Below, piece after piece: positions 8,758 through 19,199 of a stretch of DNA of 64,000 nucleotides. The notes beneath the pieces were generated by a model. It ran no database searches and was not told the origin of the DNA. It saw only the letters and a program-made list of their open reading frames with translations. A program made the translations under genes and the position numbers. Origin of the DNA: Tritrichomonas musculus (Eukaryota; Parabasalia; Tritrichomonadida; Tritrichomonadidae); assembly GCA_039105265.1 (NCBI GenBank), contig JAPFFF010000010.1:2976001-3040000 (forward strand), read 5' to 3'. The stretch's first letter is position 1. Each line of letters opens with the position of its first letter.

Positions 8758-10563
8758 ATGCATAAAAAGAAACATGTAATGACTCTCAATGATATTCAAT
8801 CATGGGATGTTTTTGGCCCTACGAGTTTAGAGAGACATCAAATTCCAAAAAATCTTACAGTTGAATATAAAGCTAATCGTAAAATAAATTCAAAAATCTC
8901 ACTTTGGACGCATGGGGATTCGACAAACCTTAAGGTTGATGCCATTGTAAACGCTGCAAATGAAGATTTAGCTCCTGGAGGAGGAATATGTGGGGCTATT
9001 TTTAGTGCAGCTGGCCCAAATTTAAATAATGCTTGCAAAAAATATCGACATTGTAAAACAGGAAACGCAGTTATTACTGATGGTTTTAAACTTCCTTCAA
9101 AGTATATTATTCATGCAGTAGGTCCCCGTGGAGAAGATCCAAAACTACTTGTACAGACATACAAATCAATTTTAAAATATATTGATGGCTATAAAGTGCG
9201 AAGTGTTGGACTTTGCTGTATATCAACGGGAATTTTTGGTTATCCATCGTATCCTGCTGCAAAAATTGCATTTCGAACAGTTAGAAATTTCCTTCGTAAC
9301 CCACAAAATCGAGAAAAAACTGACCGAATTGTTTTTGTAGTTTTTGATAAGAAAGATATAGATAATTATTACCAAGTTATCCACAAATTTTTCCCCTTGG
9401 GTGATTCTGAATCTGACAGTGACTCAGAATACTCAGAGAGCGACGCAGATTATTTTATAGACGAAGATATAGATAGGAAAAAAAGAAAAAAGAAAAACGA
9501 AAAAAGTGACAGCGAACATTTGTCAGATGAAAAAGTTGAAAAAAAGAAAAGAAAATCAAGACTTCAAAGCAGAGATGTAAACGATGATGAAAAAGCAGAT
9601 AAGAAGAAGAAATCCGGCGCCAAAAAAATTGAGGATGAAGGCGAAAGTGACAAAAAGAAGAGAAAATCAAGTCTTAAAGACAGAGACAGCGACAACGAAG
9701 AGGAAAAAGTTGACAAGAAGAAGAGAAAATCTAGACTTCAAAACAGAAATGATGACGATGAAGAAAAAGCTGACAAGAGGAAGAGAAAATCCAGCCTTAA
9801 AAACAGAGGAAGTGATGAAGAAGAAAAAGTTGACAAGAGGAAGAGAAAATCAACCTCTCAAAAAGATGAAAGTGACGATCAAGAATTGATTGAAAAAGTT
9901 GACAAGAGGAAGAGAAAATCAACCACTCAAAAAGATGAAAATGACGATCAAGAATTGATTGAAAAAGTTGACAAAAGGAAGAGAAAATCAACCACTCAAA
10001 AAGATGAAAATGACGATCAAGAATTGATTGAAAAAGTTGACAAAAGGAAGAGAAAATCAACCACTCAAAAAGATGAAAGTGACGATCAAGAATTGATTGA
10101 AAAAGTTGACAAAAGGAAGAGAAAATCAACCACTCAAAAAGATGAAAGTGACGATCAAGAATTAATAGAAAAAGTTGACAAGAGGAAGAAATCTGGCGCT
10201 AAAAAGGACGAAAGTGAAAGTGAAGAACAAAAAGAAGAGGTTGACAAGGGGAAGTCCGGCGCCAAGATGGGAGAGAGCGATGGCGGGGATGAAGAAGGCT
10301 CAGACAAGGAGGAACAAGACACCAAAGAAGACGAGAGTGAAGAAGAAGCTGATGCAACTGACAGAGAGAGCGAAGATGAGCCAGGCAAGAAGGAGACGAA
10401 ATCGCCAGCTATAGAGAAGGACGAAAGCGACGAAGAAGACAAGAAGGAAGAGAGCGGATCTATGAGCGAGCATGCGAAGGAAGATGAAGAAGAGAAGCCA
10501 GCCAAAAAACGCGTCAAATTAATAAGGCCTAAAATTACACCTGTCAAATCTGACAGTGATTAA
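8758..10563 (+). CDS. Macrodomain (ADP-ribose-binding/hydrolase) protein with long basic-acidic tail
   Basis: The first ATG of the frame, at 8758, gives 601 residues. Residues about 45-215 form a MacroD-type macrodomain. VDAIVNAANEDLAPGGGICG carries the Asn and Gly-rich loop that contact ADP-ribose, followed by AIFSAAGPNL, and ISTGIFGYPSYPAA is the second phosphate-binding loop. MacroD-like proteins remove mono-ADP-ribose from proteins or hydrolyse O-acetyl-ADP-ribose, so that is the likely activity. The remaining 370 or so residues are an extreme Lys/Arg and Glu/Asp/Ser tail. It includes five near-identical 23-residue repeats (VDKRKRKSTTQKD... DDQELIE). The many KRKRK clusters would act as nuclear or nucleolar signals. 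The last part (from about 10200) is richer in G and C than the rest. A truncated ADP-ribose hydrolase lies at 30.0-30.7 kb. Confidence 0.9.
   Translation: MHKKKHVMTLNDIQSWDVFGPTSLERHQIPKNLTVEYKANRKINSKISLWTHGDSTNLKVDAIVNAANEDLAPGGGICGAIFSAAGPNLNNACKKYRHCKTGNAVITDGFKLPSKYIIHAVGPRGEDPKLLVQTYKSILKYIDGYKVRSVGLCCISTGIFGYPSYPAAKIAFRTVRNFLRNPQNREKTDRIVFVVFDKKDIDNYYQVIHKFFPLGDSESDSDSEYSESDADYFIDEDIDRKKRKKKNEKSDSEHLSDEKVEKKKRKSRLQSRDVNDDEKADKKKKSGAKKIEDEGESDKKKRKSSLKDRDSDNEEEKVDKKKRKSRLQNRNDDDEEKADKRKRKSSLKNRGSDEEEKVDKRKRKSTSQKDESDDQELIEKVDKRKRKSTTQKDENDDQELIEKVDKRKRKSTTQKDENDDQELIEKVDKRKRKSTTQKDESDDQELIEKVDKRKRKSTTQKDESDDQELIEKVDKRKKSGAKKDESESEEQKEEVDKGKSGAKMGESDGGDEEGSDKEEQDTKEDESEEEADATDRESEDEPGKKETKSPAIEKDESDEEDKKEESGSMSEHAKEDEEEKPAKKRVKLIRPKITPVKSDSD
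9829..10173 (+). repeat. Five tandem 69-bp units in the macrodomain protein tail
   Basis: Five copies of a 69-bp unit, starting GTTGACAAGAGGAAG, encode 23 residues each. They differ at only a few bases. The length is a multiple of three, so copy number can change without breaking the frame. More diverged units lie upstream, from about 9470. Confidence 0.9.
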
Positions 10564-11502
10564 TGTTGTTTTGCTTATCAATATTTCAATGGTTCAACAT
10601 CTAATGCATTTAATGAATTTGGTGGAATTGATTGAAAAAAGATCAAATTTGATTCAATTCAAAGCTTTTTCTGAAAAAAAGTTAAAATAATTTTACAAAA
10701 AGGCCAAATTGATTAAAGATAGCATATTTAAAATAAAAAATAAAAAAAGGTTGAATGAAATAATTTTAAGGTACAAACCCAGTACGTTAAATAACAGCAA
10801 ATTAAAATGATATGTGATATAAAAAAACCATAAAATATTTTTTTTAATTATTTATACGATAAAGTGTCAAATGTAAACATCAGAATCATCGAAATTTACT
10901 CAGAAATACCAAACTTTTTATGAGAGGGGCATTATCTCAATTTTTTAACGATTTTCTTATCAATTTGAAACGTACTGGATTTGTACCTTAATAAAATATA
11001 TTTGAATAAATATTTGGATCCACAATGTTTTAAAAATTGCACCCTTAAAAATTTTAAAAGAGTACACTTCATTTACAGCTAAAATTTGTGAGAAAAATCA
11101 CGGCTAATATTGTGATAAATTGTTTTCAAATGAATTGAATGTATTGTTAGATAAATTTAAAAAGAATTCAACAATAAATAAATAATTTTTTTGGTATTTC
11201 AGTTTCATTTTGAATTAATTTTAGCTAAAATATAAATGACTATGGCTTTATGTTATAAAATGTACCAGTTGAATATTATTCTAATTACAAAATAGAATAA
11301 TCTCATATATTTTCATATTTAGGAATAAACCATATTTTTATAAATCCAATGATAATATTATTGACTTAAAAACAAATTACCATTGAGGGGCAATTAATAA
11401 ATATATAGGACCAAATATCTATTCAAATTTATTTGTAAATAATTTCGAGTCAAATAGAATTCTTCAAAAAAAAAATAGAATTCTTCGATTGTTTTTACCT
11501 GT
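10564..11502. other. Intergenic stretch containing a MITE
   Basis: Apart from the 226-bp TTAA-ended element listed separately, nothing is recognised. Confidence 0.5.
10766..10991. mobile_element. 226-bp MITE with TTAA ends
   Basis: TTAAGGTACAAACCCAGTAC at 10766 is mirrored by GTACTGGATTTGTACCTTAA ending at 10991. The 21-bp terminal inverted repeats have one mismatch, and TTAA stands at both edges. TTAA target duplications are typical of the piggyBac and Kolobok superfamilies; Kolobok elements are known from trichomonads. There is no coding capacity. TTAAGGTACAAA also occurs near 50628, where no partner end was found. Confidence 0.72.
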
Positions 11503-14142
11503 ATGAAAGACTTACAAAGCATCAGATCATCAGATTTGAAAGGAACTATCAAATGCCAATATGAAGAACAAGATCGTAGTCTATATTATAATATAGAATA
11601 CTCCACAACAAATTCAGAAAAAGAAATCGAAGCATTTTTTGAACTAGTTCTTGGAATGAATGAACGACAAAAGCAGTTTTTTATTGAACCAATTTTTTTA
11701 GAAAATAATGCCGCAGAAAAAATGTTTGTTTATTATCCTGGGAATGATATCAGTTCTTTATATTTTTTTAATGGAATAAATGAAATAAATGATTTCAAAC
11801 CCGGAAAAAAAGATAAATTATTGTTAATGAAATGGATTTTTTCTTTTATATGTGGCATCAAAGTGCTCTTCAATAATAACTTCACAAAAATAAAGATATT
11901 TGATAAATCAATTTTTATAGATTCTTTAATGGAAGCACGACTTTTTTATGTGAAGTATCAAAATGAAAAGGATAAGATTTCAATAATACCTATCAGTGAA
12001 TATTTCCTTCCACACGAAGAAATTAATATCTGTATGAATGAAAATAAAAATAGTTCAACTGAAAATCATATTATTATAGATGATGAAAAAAAGTCTGTTT
12101 ATTCAATAGGCGTTTTTATGCTTTCACTTTTAACACGAAAATTACCTGATTCATATTTTGAAAATAAATCACGAAATAAAATATTTGAACAAATTAATAA
12201 TGGCATTTTTCTTAAGAAAATTCCTGAATGTCCATGGAAAAATATCATTAACAAGTGCCTATCCAAAGACCCCACCAAAAGGCCCGCCATAAACGATCTC
12301 ATCGAACTTTTTCTGAAGAAAGAAAATTGTCTTGACGATAACATTTTCAATGAATTTTTTGAATGGATTCGATTCAAATTTAATTTGAATGAAAAAAACC
12401 AAGACGAAATATTCAAAGCAATAACCGCCATTTTAGGTGAAGAAATTCAGCCTAAAACCAACGATATACCGTTGAATCAATTTTTTCGAATTTCAGATTT
12501 GTCAAAGTTTACAAAGCTGGCAAGAGGAACCTGCTTTGAGGACAGACTGACAGAAAATTGTGAAGAAATGCTTGAAGAATTGTACAACAATGTCCTCTGC
12601 GATCAAATGAAGAAGCTGTACTCATCAAACAAGACAAAAGTGCCAGATAAATACAAGTTTATGAGCCTTTTGACAGAGCACAACTCGGACGGCAATCTCG
12701 ACTTCTGGCATCGCGGCTGCATCAAGCTTTTCAGTGTCGACAACATGGACGACAACCAGTCTTTCTTTTTAAGAGTGTACAAACAGACCCATTCAATTAG
12801 ATTTGAATTGCCTACTGAAATAGAGTTCCCTCAAAATTACATTGAAAAACTGAACGATAACCGACTTTTTGTACACGTTTATATTAACGATCAAAATGAA
12901 TTGAAAAATGAAATAAGCCTCTATCCATTTTTAAACGTACACAATATTATATTCAATTTTTCACTAAGCCAAAAATTGCATGCGAAACAGAAAATTAAGT
13001 GGCTCTACCAGACAGCCGCGGCACTCCAGGTCCTCCACAAAGAAGGCTTCACAATCTCTGATTTTAACGATCAAAAAGTTTTCATTGATATGGATTTGAA
13101 TGCTTATTTGTTCCCTTCTAACGTCATCCAAATCGACTCTAAGAAGGAAAAAGAGTTCGACTTCTCTGATGATTTCAATAACATCAACTTTTTCTATCCA
13201 CCTGAATTAATTTCAGGCGATTTTAATCGTTCTGAAAAAATGCTTTCTTACTCGTTCGGAGTCTTCATGCTCGAGCTTTTGTATGACGTCTTCCCGGGCA
13301 TTCAAATGAAGAATCTCTCTGCCAGCGATAAACAGAAGATTCTTCTGAAAAAGAGAAAACTTTTTCAGAAGAATTATGGAGAACTTGACAACTTGATAAT
13401 TGAGTGCCTCAATTTCGACCAGATTGAAAGGCCACTTTTTAAAGATATATCAGAGAAGATTCAATCTTACTGGAATGGAAATTTTGATCCAAATGAATTA
13501 GATGACTCAAAAAGTGGAAATTTTGATTTGAAATTTGAAGACCTTCAAAAAGTGGAATTTAATGGAGGCACTATTTCGAATCGAATCTTTGATTTTATGT
13601 ACCAGAAAATGGACAAAGATCAGAGGTTTAACTTTAATTTTTATAATCAATATAACCTCTCAGAAATTTCCAAATTTGAATTGATTTGGGCGGTTATTAA
13701 CAACGATGAAATTTCTAAAAAAATTCAGAATCCTACACAAAAAGAAAAAGAATTGAAAATTTTCTCTCAAAATTTAGACGAATTTTCTTGCAAGAGTTAT
13801 ACAGAGCCATTTTTGGACACGCTTGATAAGACAATGAACAAGGTGCATAACAAGACCTCCCAGTCCTTCTGCCACCTGGGCGGACTTGAGTTGAGGACAG
13901 CCCGACAATTAACAATCAGAACATCTTTCAATCTTAATCGCGACAACAAAAATAAACTCGATTTCGTGGTTAAAAACGAACACAACTTGCCGTACGGATA
14001 TGACCTGAAAATGAAGAAATTAGAATCGATATTGAATGATATTAATAAAGCTGGAATTTTTGGCGGGGACGCAATTTTAAATAAGTCTTCTTGTGGGAAT
14101 GCTCATATTGTCTTCCCAGTACAAAAAAATGATATGTATTAA
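11503..14142 (+). CDS. Tandem pseudokinase-like protein
   Basis: The 879-residue protein has two degenerate protein-kinase-like domains. The first ends around residues 195-275 with SVYSIGVFMLSLLTRKLP (subdomain IX) and CLSKDPTKRPAINDLIELFL (subdomain XI). The second, about residues 480-670, has AAALQVLHKEGFTISDFNDQ where active kinases have the HRD loop, then YPPELISGDF, LSYSFGVFMLELL and CLNFDQIERP. No HRD, no DFG and no clear glycine loop are visible in either, so catalysis is unlikely. A scaffold or regulatory role is inferred. The C-terminal 200 residues match nothing I recognise. The second half, from about 12.5 kb, is visibly richer in G+C than the first, which could mean a fusion of segments with different histories. 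Confidence 0.72.
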   Translation: MKDLQSIRSSDLKGTIKCQYEEQDRSLYYNIEYSTTNSEKEIEAFFELVLGMNERQKQFFIEPIFLENNAAEKMFVYYPGNDISSLYFFNGINEINDFKPGKKDKLLLMKWIFSFICGIKVLFNNNFTKIKIFDKSIFIDSLMEARLFYVKYQNEKDKISIIPISEYFLPHEEINICMNENKNSSTENHIIIDDEKKSVYSIGVFMLSLLTRKLPDSYFENKSRNKIFEQINNGIFLKKIPECPWKNIINKCLSKDPTKRPAINDLIELFLKKENCLDDNIFNEFFEWIRFKFNLNEKNQDEIFKAITAILGEEIQPKTNDIPLNQFFRISDLSKFTKLARGTCFEDRLTENCEEMLEELYNNVLCDQMKKLYSSNKTKVPDKYKFMSLLTEHNSDGNLDFWHRGCIKLFSVDNMDDNQSFFLRVYKQTHSIRFELPTEIEFPQNYIEKLNDNRLFVHVYINDQNELKNEISLYPFLNVHNIIFNFSLSQKLHAKQKIKWLYQTAAALQVLHKEGFTISDFNDQKVFIDMDLNAYLFPSNVIQIDSKKEKEFDFSDDFNNINFFYPPELISGDFNRSEKMLSYSFGVFMLELLYDVFPGIQMKNLSASDKQKILLKKRKLFQKNYGELDNLIIECLNFDQIERPLFKDISEKIQSYWNGNFDPNELDDSKSGNFDLKFEDLQKVEFNGGTISNRIFDFMYQKMDKDQRFNFNFYNQYNLSEISKFELIWAVINNDEISKKIQNPTQKEKELKIFSQNLDEFSCKSYTEPFLDTLDKTMNKVHNKTSQSFCHLGGLELRTARQLTIRTSFNLNRDNKNKLDFVVKNEHNLPYGYDLKMKKLESILNDINKAGIFGGDAILNKSSCGNAHIVFPVQKNDMY

Positions 14143-14659
14143 CATTTTTTATTATTATGATAATTAGTATATTTGTTATATGTTTTTTTTTTTTAGTAAA
14201 ATAAATAAAAATATTACCATTTTACTTAATAATTTGATTTTTTTTTAAACATTCATATTTAAAGATAATTTTGATTTTTCATATTTTGTAAAATTAATAA
14301 CTTTGGACATATTGACATTTTAATATAGAGAACTAAAGTGGCACTAGTTTTAAGCAATTCAAAAAAATTCAATTTACACTAATTATGCCCATTTCAAAGG
14401 CATATTTTTTTTGAAAATTTATTAAATTTTAAACATTCAAAAAGTAAACATTCAAAAAGTAAATTCATATATTGAATGAATTTTGATCACAATTGCCATG
14501 ACCAAATGATGAATTTTGGTCACAATGTCAGTGATTTTTACAAGATTAATCAGGCATTTTAATTTTAAAATAATATTGAATTCAACGTGGCTGTACTTTT
14601 CTGAAGTTGAAAGTCTTCTTTAATAAATTTTAAAAATTTTAAAAATTTTGGTTTTGATT
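14143..14659. other. Intergenic AT-rich stretch
   Basis: No gene. A small tandem duplication (ACATTCAAAAAGTA twice) lies near 14433-14462, and a short imperfect repeat of GAATTTTGGTCACAAT type near 14480-14530. Confidence 0.5.
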
Positions 14660-14667
14660 TCACTTTA
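14660..14667 (+). promoter_or_regulatory. Putative trichomonad initiator (Inr)
   Basis: TCACTTTA fits the trichomonad initiator TCA[CT]T[AT]-type consensus, in which the A is the start of transcription. It would put the start 18 bases before the ATG at 14680, a usual trichomonad 5' leader length. It supports 14680 as the true start of the kinase-Sel1 gene. Confidence 0.55.
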
Positions 14668-14679
14668 GAAAAGAGATCA

Positions 14680-17600
14680 ATGATAAAAGATTTATCAAAT
14701 TTATCGGAACATCTTAAAAATGGAGAAAATAAAATAAAAAACAAATTTTTGGGAAATTATGTAAACAAATATGACTTTCTTTTTGTTTCTAAAAAATTAA
14801 ATCATCAAGATAATTTCAAAATATATCAAAACATGAAACAATCAAATATTGTAATAATTAATCAATCTTCTATTCTAAATCAAAATAACAGCAATGATTT
14901 TTTAATTATCAGTTTTCAATACACCATTATAATCATAAATAGCCATTCTTTGCAATTTCTTCAAGATCTCTTCTCTAATAATGCAAATTTGAGGCTTTGC
15001 TTTTTATCTAACACCAAAAAAAAAAATTGATGACAATATTGATATAAAATATCTAGAATCTAAACCACATCAAAAATTAGACAGTGAAATCAAAAATTTT
15101 GATCAAAGTATTTCATTAATATACAAATCAAATAAAAATAAAATTTGGGAAATTATTAAACCAAGCATATCAGCTTATTTAATTTTAAATAGTTATTCAA
15201 AATTGAATAAAAATAGATTAAGCATCTATTTCAATGATCAAAATAAAAATATTGATACCAAATTCAATATAGATGATGAAAATGAATTTATAACATTAAG
15301 AACCGTTGGAAATGGAACAATATTTCGTGCTGAATTAATTTATCATATCAAAAGAGAAGAACTTTTTGTGATAAAGACAAATTTTATTAATGATAAAGAA
15401 TGTTCAAAATTAGTTAAAAGAGAAATAGATAATTACTCAAAGATAAAGCATCCCCTATTACCTATTTTTTATGGAACATCAAAAATAAACAAAGATGACG
15501 TTTTAATAATTGAATATATTAATGGAACAACTTTAGAAAAAGTTTCAGATTTCCATTTGAATGATAAAGAAAAAATTACAATAATTTATGAAATTATATT
15601 AGTTATTGAGTATCTTCATAATAAAGGCTATGTTTATCGTGATTTAAAACATAATAATATTATGATTGATGAGAACAAAACAGTTGTTTTAATCGATTTT
15701 GATAGACTAATTTTAAATGATACAATTCATGACAATGTTGAAATCACACAAGAGTTTCAAACAATTTTTGCTGATCCAAATATAAATTCTAATAAATTTT
15801 CATATGAAGTTGATATTTTTTCAATTGGACAAATGATTTATTACTTGATGAATGAAAAAATGCCATTTCAAAACAATTTCGATCATGAAAATGATTTTAA
15901 AAACTTCAAAGATATGAAAAGTATTTATTCTAAATGCATAAATGATAATATTAAAAAAAGACCGAACATTTATGATTTGGCAGATGAATTTTATAATAAA
16001 TATGAATCACTAATAGACATCTCATCAGAAAATCTGAAGAAATTAAAAAGTTTAGTGAAAGCTTTACCAATAAAAAATGACATAAGAATTCCATTTAAGA
16101 CTGGTACTTTTTCATATGGCGAATACATTCCAGACGAACATGATGAAAATAACTATTTGGTACCAGTTGATACTAATGAAAATTTTGATTTTCCAATTGA
16201 GCAACTGATTTTAGGAGCAATTTATTCACAAGGAAAAATTGTTCCCCGAAATATAGAGGAATCAATTCATCAATATAAAATTGCAGCAGATCAGAATAAT
16301 GCAGATGCACAGTTTCACCTTGGTCTAATTTATTATGAAGATAAAGATATTCCTCGTGATATAAACAAATCAATTTATTATTTCTCACTAGCCGCTAATC
16401 AAAACTATGCTCCTGCACTGTATAACTTAGGCCACTTTTACTTCAATGGCATTGGTGTTGAAAAGGATATTAATAAAGCTATTCATTATTTCATGCTAGC
16501 ATCAGATAATAATTTTCCTGAAGCTGATTTTGAATTAGGCTATCTTTATTCACAAAATGAATGCGTTCCACGTGATATTAACAAAGCGATTCATTATTAT
16601 ACACTTGCATCAAACCATTGTTATCCAACTGCTCAACATAATCTTGCTAACATTTATATGAGAGGAGAATTTGTTCCAAGAGATATGAAAATGGCCATTC
16701 ATTATTATGAACTTGCAGCAAAAGGAAATTTTCCAGAATCACAATACTCTCTAGGAATTCTTTATTCTGAAGGCATACATGTTGCACGAGATATCAATAA
16801 AGCAATTTTTTATTTAACTCTGGCTTCAAAACATAATAAAGCTGATGCCCAATATAAACTAGGTTCTTTATATTATATTGGTGGGCTTGCGCCTTTTGAT
16901 ATAAATAAAGCAATCAATTATTTTCAACTGGCTGCAAATCAAAATCATCCAGAAGCTCTCTTTAAACTTGGAGCAATTTATCAAGAAGGCCAATTTGTTC
17001 CGGCTGATTATAAAAGAGCTATTCATTATTATACCTTGTCTGCAAATCAAAATAATCCTGCGGCACAGTTGAATCTTGGAATACTATATTTAAAAAACGA
17101 GCATGTAAAGCATGACATCAAAAAAGGAATTCATTACATTCAACTTGCTGCTGATCAAGGGATTCCAAATGCTCAGCATATTCTTGGATCAATTTATTAT
17201 GAAAATAAATATGTTTTACGTGATATCAATAAAGCAATTTATTATTTATCACGAGCAGCTGACCAGGATTTTTATTTCTCACAACATAATCTTGGCATGA
17301 TTTTTTATGAAGGGAAATATATTGAACGTGATATAAACAAAGCTTTTCATTATTTCAACTTATCATTAAAGCATCAACATGCACCCACTCAAGTTGCTTT
17401 TGGTGAGATTTATTATGAAGGAAAATATGTTCGTCGTGATGTTGACAAAGCTATATATTATTTATTGCTAGCTTCCAAGCAGAATGACCAGGTTGCTCAA
17501 TTAATACTTGGACTTATTTATTACACCAGTCCTTACATACCTCATGATATTAATAAAGCCATTCATTACTTTTCACTTGCTGCAGAATAACAAAATCCAA

Positions 17601-18703
17601 AAGCTCAATTTTGCCTTGGACATATTTATTGCGAAAGAAAAGATGTACAACGTAATGTTAAGGCTGGAATCAATTATTATTTATTATCAGCAAATCAGAA
17701 TTTTGCTGATGCACAAAAAAATCTAGGAATAATTTATTATGAAGGAATAATTGTTCCACGAGATATTAAAAAAGCAATTAATTATCTCTCCCTTGCAGCA
17801 AATCAAAGCCATGAAGAAGCTCTCTATCTTCTCGGAAAAATATATTATGATGGTGCATTTGTTCCACAAAATATAAATAAAGCAATTCATTTCTTTTCAC
17901 TTGCTGCAAATCAAGATCATTCAGAATCCCAATATATCATCGGATTAATGCTTTTTGAAGATTATGATAAAAGCAACAAAAATAAAGGAATTGGATATTT
18001 AACTCGTTCATCAAATAATGGCAATGTAAGAGCACATTTTACTCTTGGCTATTTGCATCATGAAGGAAGATTTGTTGAAAAAAATATCAACAAAGCAATT
18101 CATTATTATAAAGAAGCTTCATCATTAAATGATGAATATGCAAAAAACAATCTCGGAGTATTAAATAAAAATGGATTTGGTGAAAATTATAAAAAAAATG
18201 TTGGAATGGCAATTCAATACTTTGAAGAAGCAATCAAACAGAATAATGAAGTTGCTATGTACAATTTGGCTCATATGTATTTATATGATGATTCTTTTGA
18301 AACAAATAATGATAATAAAAAAATATTTGAATTGTTAATTGAATCATCAAATAGAGGATTTCCTCCATCAATTGTCTTGCTGTGCTTAGCTTTAGTCAAA
18401 AAATTCGGATTTGATCTCAACAATATCAAAATTGAACTTGAAAAATTTACAGGTAAAAAAAGTAATTTGTTGTTTCTTGTTTGCAATATGATAAAAGATA
18501 AACAATTGGACAATCGACTCATTTTTGATATTCAATTTCAAAGATATAAAAAAATTGACTTCGTTTTCAATCATTTAAAGTTTTGTTTCATCTCTGATAT
18601 TTTGCTTAATCAAAAGTCAGATCAAAATCATAAGGAGGATTTAAAAAAGAAAAATCTTTCTCAAGCCTTTTATGAAGGATTCGGATGTGACCTAGATGAT
18701 TAA
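14680..18703 (+). pseudogene. Protein kinase-Sel1 repeat gene with one frameshift and one in-frame stop
   Basis: Three collinear frames form one gene of about 1340 codons. The first 116 codons end just after an 11-A run (15016-15026), where the reading moves to the next frame. That frame is then open to a TAA at 17588 inside a Sel1 repeat (LAAE, stop, QNPKAQ) and continues open to 18703. A kinase domain spans about 15290-16010, with an RTVGNGTIFRAEL glycine-loop region, VIKTNF Lys, YRDLKHNNIM (YRD for HRD) and IDFDRL (DFD for DFG). About 19 Sel1-like TPR repeats of 36 residues follow (pattern RDINKAIHYY.LAANQN.P.AQ..LG). Sel1 repeats serve as protein-binding scaffolds. Only two lesions, one of them in a homopolymer, mean either a young pseudogene or an assembly error. 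Residual Sel1 sequence recurs at 26.1-26.5 kb. Confidence 0.8.
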
Positions 18704-19199
18704 AATTTATTTTTCATTTTAATATTTTGAAATTAATTTCAAATGAGTGATATCTTTCAATGATCAAATGTGAATAAATATATTCAATTACCAAATTCGA
18801 AAAAATTAGAATTAATTTAATAAACAAAATTGAATATAGATTAAAAAAATATACATAATTAATTGTTGTCATCTTCTTTCAATATATCTCATCTTTTTAA
18901 AATATATGTTTATTAACCATCAAAATTTAGTATAAAATTAAAAATTATTTCATATCATACATATCTTATTAGCAAATTATTAATAATTATTAAAATATTC
19001 TTTACATCATATTTGTATTCAGGAATACCATACGAACACGAGTAAGCTACCCGAAAAAAACTAAAATTTCGGGCAGGAAAAGGCAAATACTGATATCTAC
19101 TTGTACGTGAACTTCTTTATCGTTGCCCGAAATTGCTCGAAAAAGCACTTTTTTTGGTAACGTATTTTTCCCTAACAATTTCGAGCACATCATTAAGAA
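18704..19199. other. Intergenic stretch with a hairpin-like GC-richer patch
   Basis: AATTTCGGGCA near 19064-19075 is matched by TGCCCGAAATT near 19113-19125, forming a stem with a loop of about 40 bases. Further CGAAA/TTTCG motifs lie at 19130-19190. It could be a small element remnant next to the hAT insertion. No gene is seen. Confidence 0.45.

Noticed and set aside
9455-10547. Long plus- and minus-strand frames over the charged tail of the macrodomain protein
   Set aside because: Low-complexity shadows of the KRK/DE-rich coding sequence.
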